Source: Culex pipiens pallens
Taxonomy: Eukaryota > Arthropoda > Insecta > Diptera > Culicidae
Length of the DNA: 64,000 nt
Assembly: GCF_016801865.2 (NCBI RefSeq)
Contig: NC_068937.1
Coordinates: forward strand, 806,001-870,000
Direction: 5' to 3'
In this document: piece after piece, positions 50,101 to 53,358 of the stretch
Layout: each line of letters opens with the position of its first letter
How positions within the stretch are numbered: position 1 is the first letter of the stretch
Translations under genes and position numbers: made by a program
Notes under the pieces: model-generated
Databases searched by the model: none
What the model was told of the DNA's origin: nothing
What the model saw: the letters and a program-made list of their open reading frames with translations, nothing else

Positions 50101-51168
50101 TCGACGATTGGAGTAGCGGGAAGTTCATCGACGGAAGGTGAACCAGCGACGACCAGCGAAGCTGCGCAAACGGAAAGCACCACGGTGGATTCGAGGTTGC
50201 GACGAGCAACTGACAGCGAAACATCTTCGGAAGCCGCGATAACCGCCACTACGGAGCTATCCACGACTGAATCACCGACAACAACAACTCAGGAACCGAC
50301 AACCAGCAGCACGGCTTCCAGCCACGTTCTACCAACCACTCCAAAGAAGGAGATCGCCTCCGTAGGAGATCACTTCATCCCGCCAATGCTACTGGTGAAG
50401 GCACGATTCACCTCGACAAAGGTTCACGATCACGAGACGACGACAACTGCGGAATCAACATCGGAAGCATCCGAAGCTACACAACCGAGCAGTTCGGTGG
50501 CTCCGGACCAAACAAGCACAACACTGCACGAAGATACAAGCTCCGTTTCGGAAAATGACGTGCAGCTGATCGAGCACAACGACAAGCCGTCTACGGAAGC
50601 TCCAGTAGAAACATCAACCGCAGGTCACCAGATCGTGGAAATCACCTTCGATGACCATGAGCTGACGTCTAAAATCGGCACTGTGAGCATTACGACTCGA
50701 CCATTCGTCTCTGCGGAACAAACAACGGTGAAACCGGAAACAACCACCGCTGTCGAAACTACTTCCGGTCACAACGCTACAACTACACAGGAAGTGTCCT
50801 CCTCGACAACCCAAGTGACTGTTACAACAACTACCGTGTTTGTTCCCTCTTCGACAGCTGCACCTACAACAACAACAACAACATCAACAACAACACCAGC
50901 ACCAACGACAACATCCGCTCCCCACGTGGAACCGTCATCCAGCGAAGAACAACAACCGCACGATCACGAGAACCAAAGCGAAAACGACGCCGAAGAAGGC
51001 TCCGACGAGGAGCACAACCACCACAACTCCGCCGAACACAACAACAACAACAACAAGTTCTCCAACATTGAAAACTACCAGCCGTACAAGCCAAACCGGC
51101 ACCGCTCGCTGTCCAAGTCGGAAATGCACAACAACCGGAACAACTACATCAAAAAGATTCTCGGTTGA
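2062..51168 (+). CDS. Secreted C-type lectin-domain protein with mucin-like tail (5' end outside window)
   Basis: The gene has exons 2062-2191, 36300-36414, 49221-49381 and 49439-51168; their split codons join in frame to give 711 residues with the start missing. Residues ~14-134 form a C-type lectin fold: the WFEADAVC helix (W27, C34), WIGL (67-70), and cysteines C34, C106, C122, C132. The EPN/QPD and WND motifs of calcium-dependent sugar binders are absent (the W-x-x-C site reads WHALRC), so classical carbohydrate binding is unlikely. Four more cysteines (143, 168, 178, 193) follow, then an acidic/lysine-rich segment, a dibasic RLRR (388-391, possible furin site), and a ~250-residue Thr/Ser/Glu-rich, probably O-glycosylated region. 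It ends in Asn/His-rich sequence. No membrane helix is seen, so secretion is inferred. Introns are about 34.1 kb, 12.8 kb and 57 bp. I do not recognise the orthologue. Confidence 0.85.
2192..2340 (+). promoter_or_regulatory. Splice donor and intron start of 34-kb lectin intron
   Basis: GTGAGT at 2192 opens an intron ending at 36299. The whole interval from 2192 to 36299 is non-coding as far as can be seen; its repeats and islands are listed separately. Confidence 0.7.
2341..2990 (+). repeat. Degenerate G/T-rich minisatellite
   Basis: This is about 650 bp of interleaved short motifs (GTTTTTGTGAGTTTGTG, TGATTTTGTG, GGGGTTTTGTGTGATTTTG) with an irregular higher-order period near 55-60 bp. The plus strand has almost no cytosine. 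It yields a 258-codon minus-strand open frame of the repeating type THTKSHKLTK, which I regard as a by-product of the repeat. Confidence 0.8.
2991..3937. other. Single-copy-looking intron island
   Basis: Mixed-composition sequence. No exon, splice pair or structural RNA is recognised. Confidence 0.4.
3938..5200 (+). repeat. Four-copy ~320-bp tandem repeat with CATGTAAATTTACATG palindromes
   Basis: Units begin at the shared 'aacagaacaaaaatttgtac' motif at about 3941, 4265, 4588 and 4904 (periods 324, 323, 316). Each unit carries the 16-bp perfect palindrome CATGTAAATTTACATG or close relatives near its start and a paired 'gtaaatttacat' region in the middle, and ends in a conserved 'cgaggtaataatacacat' block. 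No coding frame is conserved between units. Confidence 0.85.
5201..6036. other. Single-copy intron island with short CACAAAAGC tandem run
   Basis: No exon was recognised. Positions 5936-6024 hold an irregular tandem run of CACAAAAGC/CACACAATC units. The element at 6039 begins immediately after. Confidence 0.45.
6230..8180 (+). repeat. Degenerate ~130-bp tandem repeats inside the TA-flanked element
   Basis: Many diverged units contain 'acaatatgggtatcaaacga', 'catacatttcgaatgtaata' and 'acaaaactacgtattttcga' in the same order. The last units (about 7960-8180) are in the opposite orientation. The same motif set recurs at 18180-18330, 19500-19978, 21037-21340 and, inverted, 21480-21660. Short Phe/Lys/Asn-rich open frames here are not conserved. 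Confidence 0.7.
8470..9464. mobile_element. Nested ~1-kb element with CCCGGGAA-rich inverted termini
   Basis: The left end CGTTCAATTTCCCG (8470) mirrors the right end CGGGAAATTGGACG (ending 9460). Both ends have subterminal runs of TTCCCGGGAATTCCCGGGA-type sequence (8501-8525, 9414-9436). It lies inside the right terminal repeat of the 6039-9486 element, so it inserted later. The interior is AT-rich without a transposase. Exact boundaries and target duplication are not certain. Confidence 0.65.
9489..11196. other. Single-copy intron island
   Basis: Mixed-composition sequence without a recognisable exon. It contains one copy of a 51-bp motif (10494-10544) repeated at 22447-22497. A polypyrimidine-rich stretch at 10785-10815 and GA/GT-rich patches are otherwise unremarkable. 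Confidence 0.4.
10494..10544 (+). repeat. 51-bp dispersed repeat, copy 1
   Basis: It is identical at 50 of 51 positions to 22447-22497 (core TTGATGCTCCACTTTTTAAA). The flanks are unrelated. The origin is unknown; it could be the end of a mobile element. Confidence 0.7.
11197..11892 (+). repeat. 9-bp satellite array 1 (TTTTGTCAA then TTTTTGACA)
   Basis: The array begins with about 13 units of TTTTGTCAA, then switches at about 11318 to a long homogeneous run of TTTTTGACA with occasional frame slips (11521, 11580). The unit length of 9 keeps one reading frame open, giving spurious ORFs of up to 241 codons on both strands. Confidence 0.95.
11893..13502. other. Single-copy intron island
   Basis: No exon was identified. 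It holds short CA/CAA-rich runs (12298-12350, 12595-12610, 12940-12960, 13020-13050, 13110-13140) and the tRNA-like segment at 12716-12800. Confidence 0.4.
12716..12800 (+). repeat. tRNA-like segment, probable SINE head
   Basis: TAGCCTGCTTGG (from about 12728) fits an RNA polymerase III A box and GATCGAATTTT (from about 12775) is a weak B box, at roughly tRNA spacing. The flanking bases do not form an acceptor stem, so this is not an intact tRNA gene. A degenerate tRNA-derived SINE is the best guess. Confidence 0.35.
13503..14309 (+). repeat. 8-bp satellite array (ACTAAAAT)n
   Basis: A degenerate edge at 13503-13620 is followed by a highly homogeneous run of ACTAAAAT, with only a handful of single-base changes over about 680 bp (for example near 14030, 14111, 14146, 14241). 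The end switches to a few ACTACAAT units. The period of 8 keeps no frame open. Confidence 0.95.
14310..15605 (+). repeat. Dispersed element family A, copy 2
   Basis: From about 14620 the sequence matches, in reverse, the block 31300-31990 (motifs 'atctcagcaactaa' and 'taatattaaatgtttggccc'). From 15030 it matches 771-1322 and 20440-21036, including GTATGGACAGCTGCCAAATT at 15451. The right end degenerates at about 15600. This is the longest uninterrupted example of the family here, about 1 kb, with no transposase frame. The left limit is unclear; 14310-14620 is AT-rich and unassigned. Confidence 0.65.
15606..18180. other. Single-copy intron island
   Basis: No exon, RNA gene or named repeat was recognised. 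Composition is mixed with a short CT run at 16361-16375. Open frames of 100-195 codons (for example minus strand 16977-17564) lack recognisable domains and splice context. Confidence 0.4.
18181..18371 (+). repeat. Fragment of the ~130-bp degenerate repeat family
   Basis: It shares the 'cgaaaaaatactc' and 'gtatttttgaaaaaaa' motifs with 6230-8180. The TA-flanked element at 18374 is inserted in it. Confidence 0.45.
18374..19292. mobile_element. 919-bp TA-flanked miniature inverted-repeat element
   Basis: The termini CCGTAAAACGGGGTGACTTT (left) and, reverse-complemented, CCGTAAACCGGGGTGACTTT (right) match at 19 of 20 positions. TA flanks both ends (18372-18373, 19293-19294). The block CGGGGTGACTTTGATAG is repeated just inside the left end and, inverted, near 19076-19092. 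The interior is AT-rich with no transposase, as in a non-autonomous Tc1/mariner-type MITE. Confidence 0.85.
19295..19978 (+). repeat. AT-rich sequence and ~130-bp repeat fragments
   Basis: From about 19500 it contains diverged units of the family seen at 6230-8180 ('gaatgatcgg', 'acatttcgaatg', 'aaactacgtatttttgaa'). The rest is unassigned AT-rich sequence. Confidence 0.5.
19979..21036. mobile_element. Family A copy 3 with ~310-bp inverted arms
   Basis: The arms 19979-20289 and 20731-21036 are inverted copies, near-identical in their middle. The outer ends are GAGCAGTTCTCT and, reverse-complemented, GAGCAATTCTCT. AGTA directly flanks both sides (19975-19978, 21037-21040), a possible 4-bp target duplication. 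The ~440-bp spacer matches the interior of copy 2. A long-inverted-repeat (foldback-like) non-autonomous element is the simplest reading. No coding frame is conserved. Confidence 0.75.
21037..21700. repeat. ~130-bp repeat fragments in both orientations
   Basis: Units in plus orientation (21037-21340) are followed by 'ggataatcgtggccttggat' and then inverted units (21480-21660). The arrangement resembles the ends of a decayed inverted-repeat element, but clear termini are not seen. Confidence 0.45.
21701..23344. other. Single-copy intron island with 51-bp repeat copy 2
   Basis: No exon was recognised. Positions 22447-22497 are the second copy of the 51-bp repeat found at 10494. The remainder is of mixed composition. 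Confidence 0.4.
22447..22497 (+). repeat. 51-bp dispersed repeat, copy 2
   Basis: It differs by one base from 10494-10544, in the same orientation, about 12 kb away. Flanks are unrelated. Confidence 0.7.
23345..24091 (+). repeat. 9-bp satellite array 2 (TTTTGACAA)
   Basis: This is a very homogeneous TTTTGACAA run with a few GTCAAATTT and TTTTTACAA variants (23551, 23880-23900, 24043-24068). It generates artefactual open frames of 183-276 codons in several frames. Confidence 0.95.
24092..24990. other. Single-copy intron island
   Basis: Mixed composition with a CA-rich stretch near 24336-24368. No exon or RNA gene was recognised. Confidence 0.4.
24991..25709 (+). repeat. 36-bp minisatellite
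   Basis: Diverged tandem units are built from ATTCATGATTTCAGT followed by ATTCACGATTTCATGG or a variant (about 36 bp; about 20 units). Units decay toward both ends. Frames open by virtue of the period (multiple of 3) give Ile/His/Phe-rich ORFs that are not genes. Confidence 0.9.
25710..26659. other. Single-copy intron island
   Basis: Mixed composition with a short ACACAC run near 25846-25870. Nothing further was recognised. Confidence 0.4.
26660..27628 (+). repeat. 9-bp satellite array 3 (mixed GTCAATTTT and GACAATTTT blocks)
   Basis: Blocks of GTCAATTTT (26677-26820, 26955-27035), GACAATTTT (27047-27143, 27231-27370), GTAAATTTT and GAAAATTTT alternate. A T-run interruption lies at 27407-27421. 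This array has the most variant switching of the seven. Confidence 0.95.
27629..30137. other. Longest single-copy intron island
   Basis: About 2.5 kb with higher GC than the surroundings (notably 27830-28680) and no recognisable exon. Open frames such as 28307-28657 lack domains. It would be a reasonable place to look for regulatory DNA, but no specific site is supported. Confidence 0.4.
30138..30820 (+). repeat. 9-bp satellite array 4 (GTCAATTTT)
   Basis: The array is almost pure GTCAATTTT, with a short GGACAATTT block (30221-30258), a T-run interruption near 30403, and a GACAATTTT/GACATTTTT tail from 30740. It ends exactly at the left terminus of the family-A copy at 30821. Confidence 0.95.
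30821..31987 (-). mobile_element. Family A copy 4 carrying an internal hairpin duplication
   Basis: The left terminus GAGCAACTCT (30821) matches the family end. The piece 31300-31987 is, in reverse, similar to the interior of copy 2 (14620-15060). Between them lies a palindromic duplication (30901-31291, listed separately). No coding frame is conserved. The element lies exactly between two 9-bp satellite arrays. Confidence 0.65.
30901..31291. repeat. Near-perfect 191-bp-arm inverted repeat (hairpin)
   Basis: Arms 30901-31091 and 31101-31291 are the same length and separated by a 9-base loop (CATAGGGAA). By eye only about two mismatches are seen (positions near 31014/31178 and 30961/31231). 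A transcript through this region could fold into a ~190-bp duplex. Confidence 0.9.
31988..33368 (+). repeat. 9-bp satellite array 5 (four variant blocks)
   Basis: The order is ACAATTTTT (to about 32265), a short degenerate bridge, GTAAATTTT (32320-32690), GTCAATTTT with some ATCAATTTT (32690-33260), and finally GACAATTTT-like units. Each block is internally homogeneous, suggesting separate local expansions. Confidence 0.95.
33369..36299. other. Single-copy intron sequence before lectin exon 36300
   Basis: This is about 2.9 kb with no recognised exon. An initiator-like TTTCAGTTC occurs at 34811-34819 but has no downstream element or coding exon attached. The last 100 bases become pyrimidine-rich (TTTTTCCCCTCCCTTTTCAG) before the acceptor. 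Confidence 0.45.
36300..36414 (+). CDS. Lectin gene, second exon in window
   Basis: The exon has acceptor TTTTCAG at 36293-36299 and donor AC|GTAAGT at 36414/36415. It is 115 nt: two bases complete a valine, then 37 codons, then two bases of a threonine. It holds the CTLD WIGL motif (VWIGLMRPE) and FTW. It joins in frame on both sides (entry phase 1, exit phase 2), which confirms it belongs to the same gene as the exon 34 kb upstream. Confidence 0.9.
36415..36841. other. Start of 12.8-kb lectin intron
   Basis: It follows the GTAAGT donor at 36415. No repeats or exons were recognised before the satellite array begins at 36842. Confidence 0.45.
36842..38053 (+). repeat. 9-bp satellite array 6, inverted orientation (AAAATTGAC / AAAATTGTC)
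   Basis: The same unit family as arrays 1-5, but A-rich on the plus strand. Blocks are AAAATTGAC (36850-37080), AAAATTGTC (37080-37160), AAAATTGTA (37160-37250), AAAATTGTC (37250-37430), AAAATTGAC (37430-37975), then AAAATTGTC to the end. It creates a 482-codon pseudo-ORF reading KIDKIDKIV. Confidence 0.95.
38054..38683. other. Spacer between two 9-bp arrays, containing a solo LTR
   Basis: Outside the LTR (38092-38392) the sequence is AT-rich and unassigned. Confidence 0.5.
38092..38392 (+). mobile_element. Solo LTR (301 bp) with 5-bp target duplication
   Basis: The segment begins TGTTGGGA and ends CGTAACA, i.e. TG...CA ends with TGTT/AACA inverted termini. It is directly flanked by ACGGT on both sides (38087-38091 and 38393-38397). 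A TATA-like GATATAAGAG lies about 40 bp in. No retrotransposon interior or second LTR is present, so recombination has left a solo LTR. The TGTTGG start suggests a Ty1/copia-type parent, which is inference. Strand is assumed from the TATA-like motif. Confidence 0.85.
38684..39440 (+). repeat. 9-bp satellite array 7 (AAAATTGTC then AAAATTGAC)
   Basis: The array is nearly pure AAAATTGTC to about 39155, then mixed with AAAATTGTA blocks, and switches to AAAATTGAC at about 39322. Orientation is the same as array 6 and opposite to arrays 1-5. Confidence 0.95.
39441..40929. other. Single-copy intron island
   Basis: AT-rich to mixed sequence with T-runs at 40350-40362 and 40602-40610. No exon or RNA gene was recognised. 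Confidence 0.4.
40930..43885 (+). repeat. 11-bp satellite array (CTTGTATTTTT)n, degenerate, ~2.9 kb
   Basis: Short units based on TTGTATTTTTC, with common variants CTTGTACTTTT, CTTGTAGTTTT, CTTGTTGTTTT and CTAGTAATTTT, extend over almost 3 kb. Larger stretches repeat (for example 41313-41460 against 41489-41630), showing higher-order duplication. The plus strand is strongly T-rich. ORFs of Phe/Leu/Ser/Tyr type are by-products. Confidence 0.95.
43886..45630. other. Single-copy intron island downstream of the acyl-CoA synthetase
   Basis: Mixed composition. A perfect 12-bp hairpin occurs at 44904-44930. No exon was recognised. On the minus strand the synthetase poly(A) signals lie at the right edge (AATAAA at 45619-45614). 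Confidence 0.4.
44904..44930. repeat. Short perfect hairpin
   Basis: CGACATTTCGTT (44904-44915) is followed by GGA and its exact reverse complement (44919-44930). The function is unknown; it could be chance, a factor-binding palindrome or a mobile-element remnant. Confidence 0.5.
45631..46711 (-). CDS. Acyl-CoA synthetase, 3' coding piece
   Basis: The acceptor GTTTAG ends at 46712. This piece encodes residues 181-540 with all nucleotide-binding and catalytic motifs, and stops at TAA (45633-45631). AATAAA overlaps the stop codon and a second AATAAA lies at 45619-45614. Confidence 0.92.
45631..48671 (-). CDS. Luciferase/4CL-like acyl-CoA synthetase, coding frame split by a transposable element
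   Basis: This is an ANL-superfamily adenylate-forming enzyme: it would activate a carboxylic acid with ATP and pass it to CoA. Coding pieces are 48671-48465, 47097-46763 and 46711-45631. With the inserted element and one duplication copy left out, they total 1,623 nt or 540 residues, normal for the family. Motifs: TSGTTGRPKG (198-207, ATP loop), YASSELG (336-342, with E340 in place of the usual YGxTE), RTGD (413-416), DRKKDVVKYRGYQMSP (430-445), and PLTATGK with the catalytic Lys 524. The C terminus VNK is not a peroxisomal SKL signal, so location is open. Only the 51-bp intron (46762-46712) is a normal insect intron. The gene lies inside a lectin-gene intron in the opposite direction. The substrate cannot be told from sequence. 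Confidence 0.85.
46763..47097 (-). CDS. Acyl-CoA synthetase, middle coding piece
   Basis: It continues directly after the right duplication copy as LSGLGFRRGDMAAVACSN, so the two pieces together restore the family pattern RVAQNLSGLGFRRGD. It ends EGDFT at the donor AC|GTGAGT (46763/46762). Confidence 0.88.
47107..48464. mobile_element. 1,358-bp inverted-repeat element inserted in the acyl-CoA synthetase coding sequence
   Basis: On the gene strand the element starts GGATCTGGTACGTTTCGCCG. Its other end, reverse-complemented, starts GGGTGCGGGACATTTCGCCG. The 24-bp termini match at 19 positions and continue into alternating inverted TTCGGCGAAA/TTTCGCCGAA motifs at both ends (47115-47221, 48349-48455). 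A perfect 9-bp duplication (GTTCTGCGC on the plus strand) flanks it at 47098-47106 and 48465-48473. A 9-bp duplication fits Mutator-like elements among others. The interior is AT-rich tandem repeat, with no transposase. Confidence 0.9.
47425..48235 (+). repeat. ~120-bp tandem repeats inside the inserted element
   Basis: Copies of 'cattctttcaaacatgagca' recur at about 120-bp spacing (GAGCAGTTCT at 47571, 47691, 47811 variant, 47929), with 'gttagtttttgcattctttg' between them. Related sequence occurs once at 411-431. Confidence 0.8.
48465..48671 (-). CDS. Acyl-CoA synthetase, 5' coding piece
   Basis: ATG at 48671-48669 starts MFHTYDSQANLWLSRHPP, the usual N-terminal style of the family, and runs 69 codons to RVAQN. 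The final nine bases GCGCAGAAC are the left copy of the target duplication. Reading on enters the inserted element and soon leaves family similarity. Confidence 0.85.
48717..48761 (-). promoter_or_regulatory. Candidate core promoter of the acyl-CoA synthetase (TATA, GATA)
   Basis: On the minus strand TATAAA lies at 48722-48717, about 46 bp before the ATG, allowing a transcription start near 48690 and a very short leader. A GATAAG lies at 48761-48756. GATA sites of this type are common upstream of insect gut-expressed genes; that link is inference. Confidence 0.45.
48762..49213. other. Region between acyl-CoA synthetase promoter and lectin exon 49221
   Basis: This is still within the lectin intron. 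No exon was recognised. It probably contains the distal promoter of the synthetase. Confidence 0.4.
49221..49381 (+). CDS. Lectin gene, third exon in window
   Basis: The exon has acceptor GTTTCAG at 49214-49220 and donor CCAG|GTAGTT at 49381/49382. It is 161 nt and carries the last three CTLD cysteines (PLCAVV, ALRCGG, FLCELP). The following intron is only 57 bp (49382-49438), in contrast to the 12.8-kb intron before it. Confidence 0.9.
49439..51168 (+). CDS. Lectin gene, last exon (Cys module and mucin-like tail)
   Basis: The acceptor TTTTACAG ends at 49438. The open frame runs to TGA at 51166-51168 and covers residues 136-711: a short four-cysteine module, a Lys/Asp-rich segment, a Thr/Ser/Glu-rich tail with runs of threonine (encoded by ACA/ACC runs near 50864-50930), and Asn runs (encoded by AAC repeats near 51036-51055). 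The last residues are basic (YIKKILG). Antisense open frames in this exon are shadows of the biased composition. Confidence 0.9.
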
Positions 51169-52050
51169 GGCGAGCGGCGACGCCGTTGAGCAAGCGTTAG
51201 TTTTGTTTCGAGTCCAGCTGTCAAACAGCTTGACAGCTCGTCGCGCATACGATGACATTTCATACACTCACACAAGCATAGCCGAGGCGTGTAGGCAGAA
51301 ATAGTAGACAGAAACAAAAATACTTCATTCTTTTCCCCTTTCTCTCTTTCACGTTCAGAACAGAATAGAAACAATTGAAATTCGAAGTCTCGTAGAATTC
51401 TACTAGTGAAATATCAAAAACAATAGACAAAAACCTCCCATTTCTTGCAACTAGCACACAAGCAGTCAGCGCTGTAGATGGTAGAGAGAACAATGGCGTA
51501 CTGATTTGACGTTTTTGGCGTTCATTTTAAACAAACAAAAATAAAGTTGGCGCTTTGGTCTTAGAAAATTTCAACTTTGAGCGTCTTTTAACAGCCACAG
51601 TTTTAATCATAATATCGTTCGAAAATTAAACCAAGCAAAGCATTATGCGGATAACTCACACACTCACATTTTTCACACAAGTTACAAACAAACAAAACAA
51701 ATATTAGCATAACGAAAAATCAGTAGAAAACAAAACAAAACAGATGAAGGAAACTCGTTGCCAACAAATTGATAAGAGAACATAATATTAAAGTAGGGGA
51801 AAAGGGGCTCGACTTTAAACTACGCCACAGCAGCAACATTAGCACAACCTACGATTCTTTGTTTGTCATTTGTCGGTTCAGCAAGCAAAATAAAAACAAA
51901 ATATCATGAAGCGGTGAAGCAGCAAATTACGCAAAAAGGGCAAACAAGTTCTTTGTCAAAAATTCTTTCGCACGTGTAAACCATTCGTGGTTTGGATTGT
52001 AAGTAATGTATCGTATAAGAAGATGATTTTAATAAAAATAAAATAAATAA
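51169..52050 (+). other. Lectin gene 3' untranslated region
   Basis: The sequence after the TGA is AT-rich and non-coding. AATAAA occurs at 51540-51545 and 51889-51894, and as a cluster at 52031-52050, suggesting alternative or final polyadenylation near 52060. Lengths are inference. Confidence 0.6.
52031..52050 (+). terminator. Cluster of poly(A) signals, lectin gene
   Basis: Overlapping AATAAA hexamers occur in an A-rich run about 865 bp after the stop codon. This is the last such cluster before the convergent RRP46 gene. Confidence 0.5.
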
Positions 52051-52310
52051 AAATAAGCGTTGCTCGTAGATGTTTTCCTAAAAGAAATATCCAGTGTTTG
52101 TGATGAAGAAACGCTCATGCTAGCGCTTGTGAGAACTGTTAAATAAGATTGTCAAAAATTTTTAAAAATAGGAGAATAGCCTTAAAATGACGCGAGCGTT
52201 AGTGACCAACTGACACTTCCAATGAGCATTAGCGTTAGCGTTTCTCAATCATTGACAGATGCTTAAAAAAGAAAAAAAACTCATTTTAATCCAGTAAACA
52301 ACTCTTTTTT

Positions 52311-52316
52311 TTTATT
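52311..52316 (-). terminator. Poly(A) signal of RRP46, five bases after the stop
   Basis: TTTATT on the plus strand is AATAAA on the minus strand. Only five bases separate it from the TGA at 52324-52322, implying an unusually short 3' untranslated region if used. Confidence 0.6.
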
Positions 52317-52321
52317 CAAAA

Positions 52322-53028
52322 TCACAACACATTCTGCTGCTTGGCCACAATGGTCCGGTAAAAGTCAAACACCTTCCCCACGGCGTCCGTGCTCATCCGG
52401 AGCGCCCGGTGGTACTGTTCCGAGGTGAACTTCCCGTGCGTGTAAATTGAGACCGTATTCCGCGACGTATTTTCAAACACGAACGTAAACCGCGCCCGCG
52501 CATCCTTGGCCCGCAGCTCGTCCGGATCGAGCGTAATGTCCCCCTCTTCGTCCAGAACGCTGTGAACGGCCGCCACCAGGTACTTCATCTCGATGCCACT
52601 GTCAATTAAGGCCAGGCAGACGGCGTTGATGGCACAGGCCACCAGTCCGCCGCGGTCCTGCATTTCCTGGATCTGGATGGAGACGGCTGTGCGCGGGTGT
52701 AACGCCGTCAGCAGCGCCGATTCGTACGTGTTCCGGATGAGGTTTTCCAGCAGCCGATCGTTAACGCTGCCCATTCCGGACCGCGGCCGGAAGTGAATCT
52801 CCACGTAGGACTTTTCCACGTTCATGTGCTGCAGCTTGACCTCGACGGGACCGTTTACGGACGCGGTGACGGCGGTTTCACCTGGAAGCGAAATCTTAGT
52901 TTACTGGTCCATTTTAAAACCACCATGAACCTACCCTGAGTCAGCATCGCGGAACCGTCGGAACGGGTTAAAATGTTGAGCTCGCAAAACATTGGCCTCA
53001 GCGAGTCTTTACTTTCGTCGACAATCAT
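52322..53028 (-). CDS. Rrp46: Exosome complex subunit RRP46 (EXOSC5 homologue)
   Basis: Two exons, 53028-52935 and 52881-52322, are joined across a 53-bp GT-AG intron (52934-52882) and give 217 residues, the usual family size. The protein is one of the six RNase PH-like ring subunits of the RNA exosome, which degrades and trims RNA from the 3' end in nucleus and cytoplasm. Family features: N-terminal strand MFCELNILTRSDGSAMLTQGETAV with the conserved TQGxT turn, VEIHFRPRSG, then LLENLIRNTYESALLTALHPRT, GGLVACAINAVCLALIDSGI and an LDPD motif near residue 150. Metazoan ring subunits are catalytically inactive, so a structural and RNA-channel role is expected. ATG at 53028 is the first in frame. 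It converges with the lectin gene. Confidence 0.95.
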
Positions 53029-53258
53029 TTTTGCACGTAATTTTTAAATTTTCAAATTTGAATCAATCCACTCAAGCACGAGCTTTCGAAAACACAGCTG
53101 AACTTTGTTTACCAACATTGGCAGCACGCGCCGGTTTGACAGTTCGTGCGTGACAGAGAGAAAGGGGTTATTCGACGAAAGAGAAAATGTTTGGCGTTCG
53201 CGGAGCCACCTGCATGTCAGCGTGGGAACTATCCAAACTCCACACTGAAAAAGGGCTG
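53029..53258 (-). promoter_or_regulatory. Presumed RRP46 promoter region, cut by the gap
   Basis: About 230 bp lie between the RRP46 start codon and the assembly gap. No TATA box is seen on the minus strand, as is usual for housekeeping genes. Exact start sites cannot be assigned. Confidence 0.35.
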
Positions 53259-53358
53259 NNNNNNNNNNNNNNNNNNNNNNNNNNNNNNNNNNNNNNNNNN
53301 NNNNNNNNNNNNNNNNNNNNNNNNNNNNNNNNNNNNNNNNNNNNNNNNNNNNNNNNNN
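53259..53358. other. Assembly gap, 100 N
   Basis: Exactly 100 undetermined bases, the conventional placeholder for a gap of unknown size. Order and distance across it rest on scaffolding, so the linkage of the Frizzled-type gene to the left part is less certain. Confidence 0.99.
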
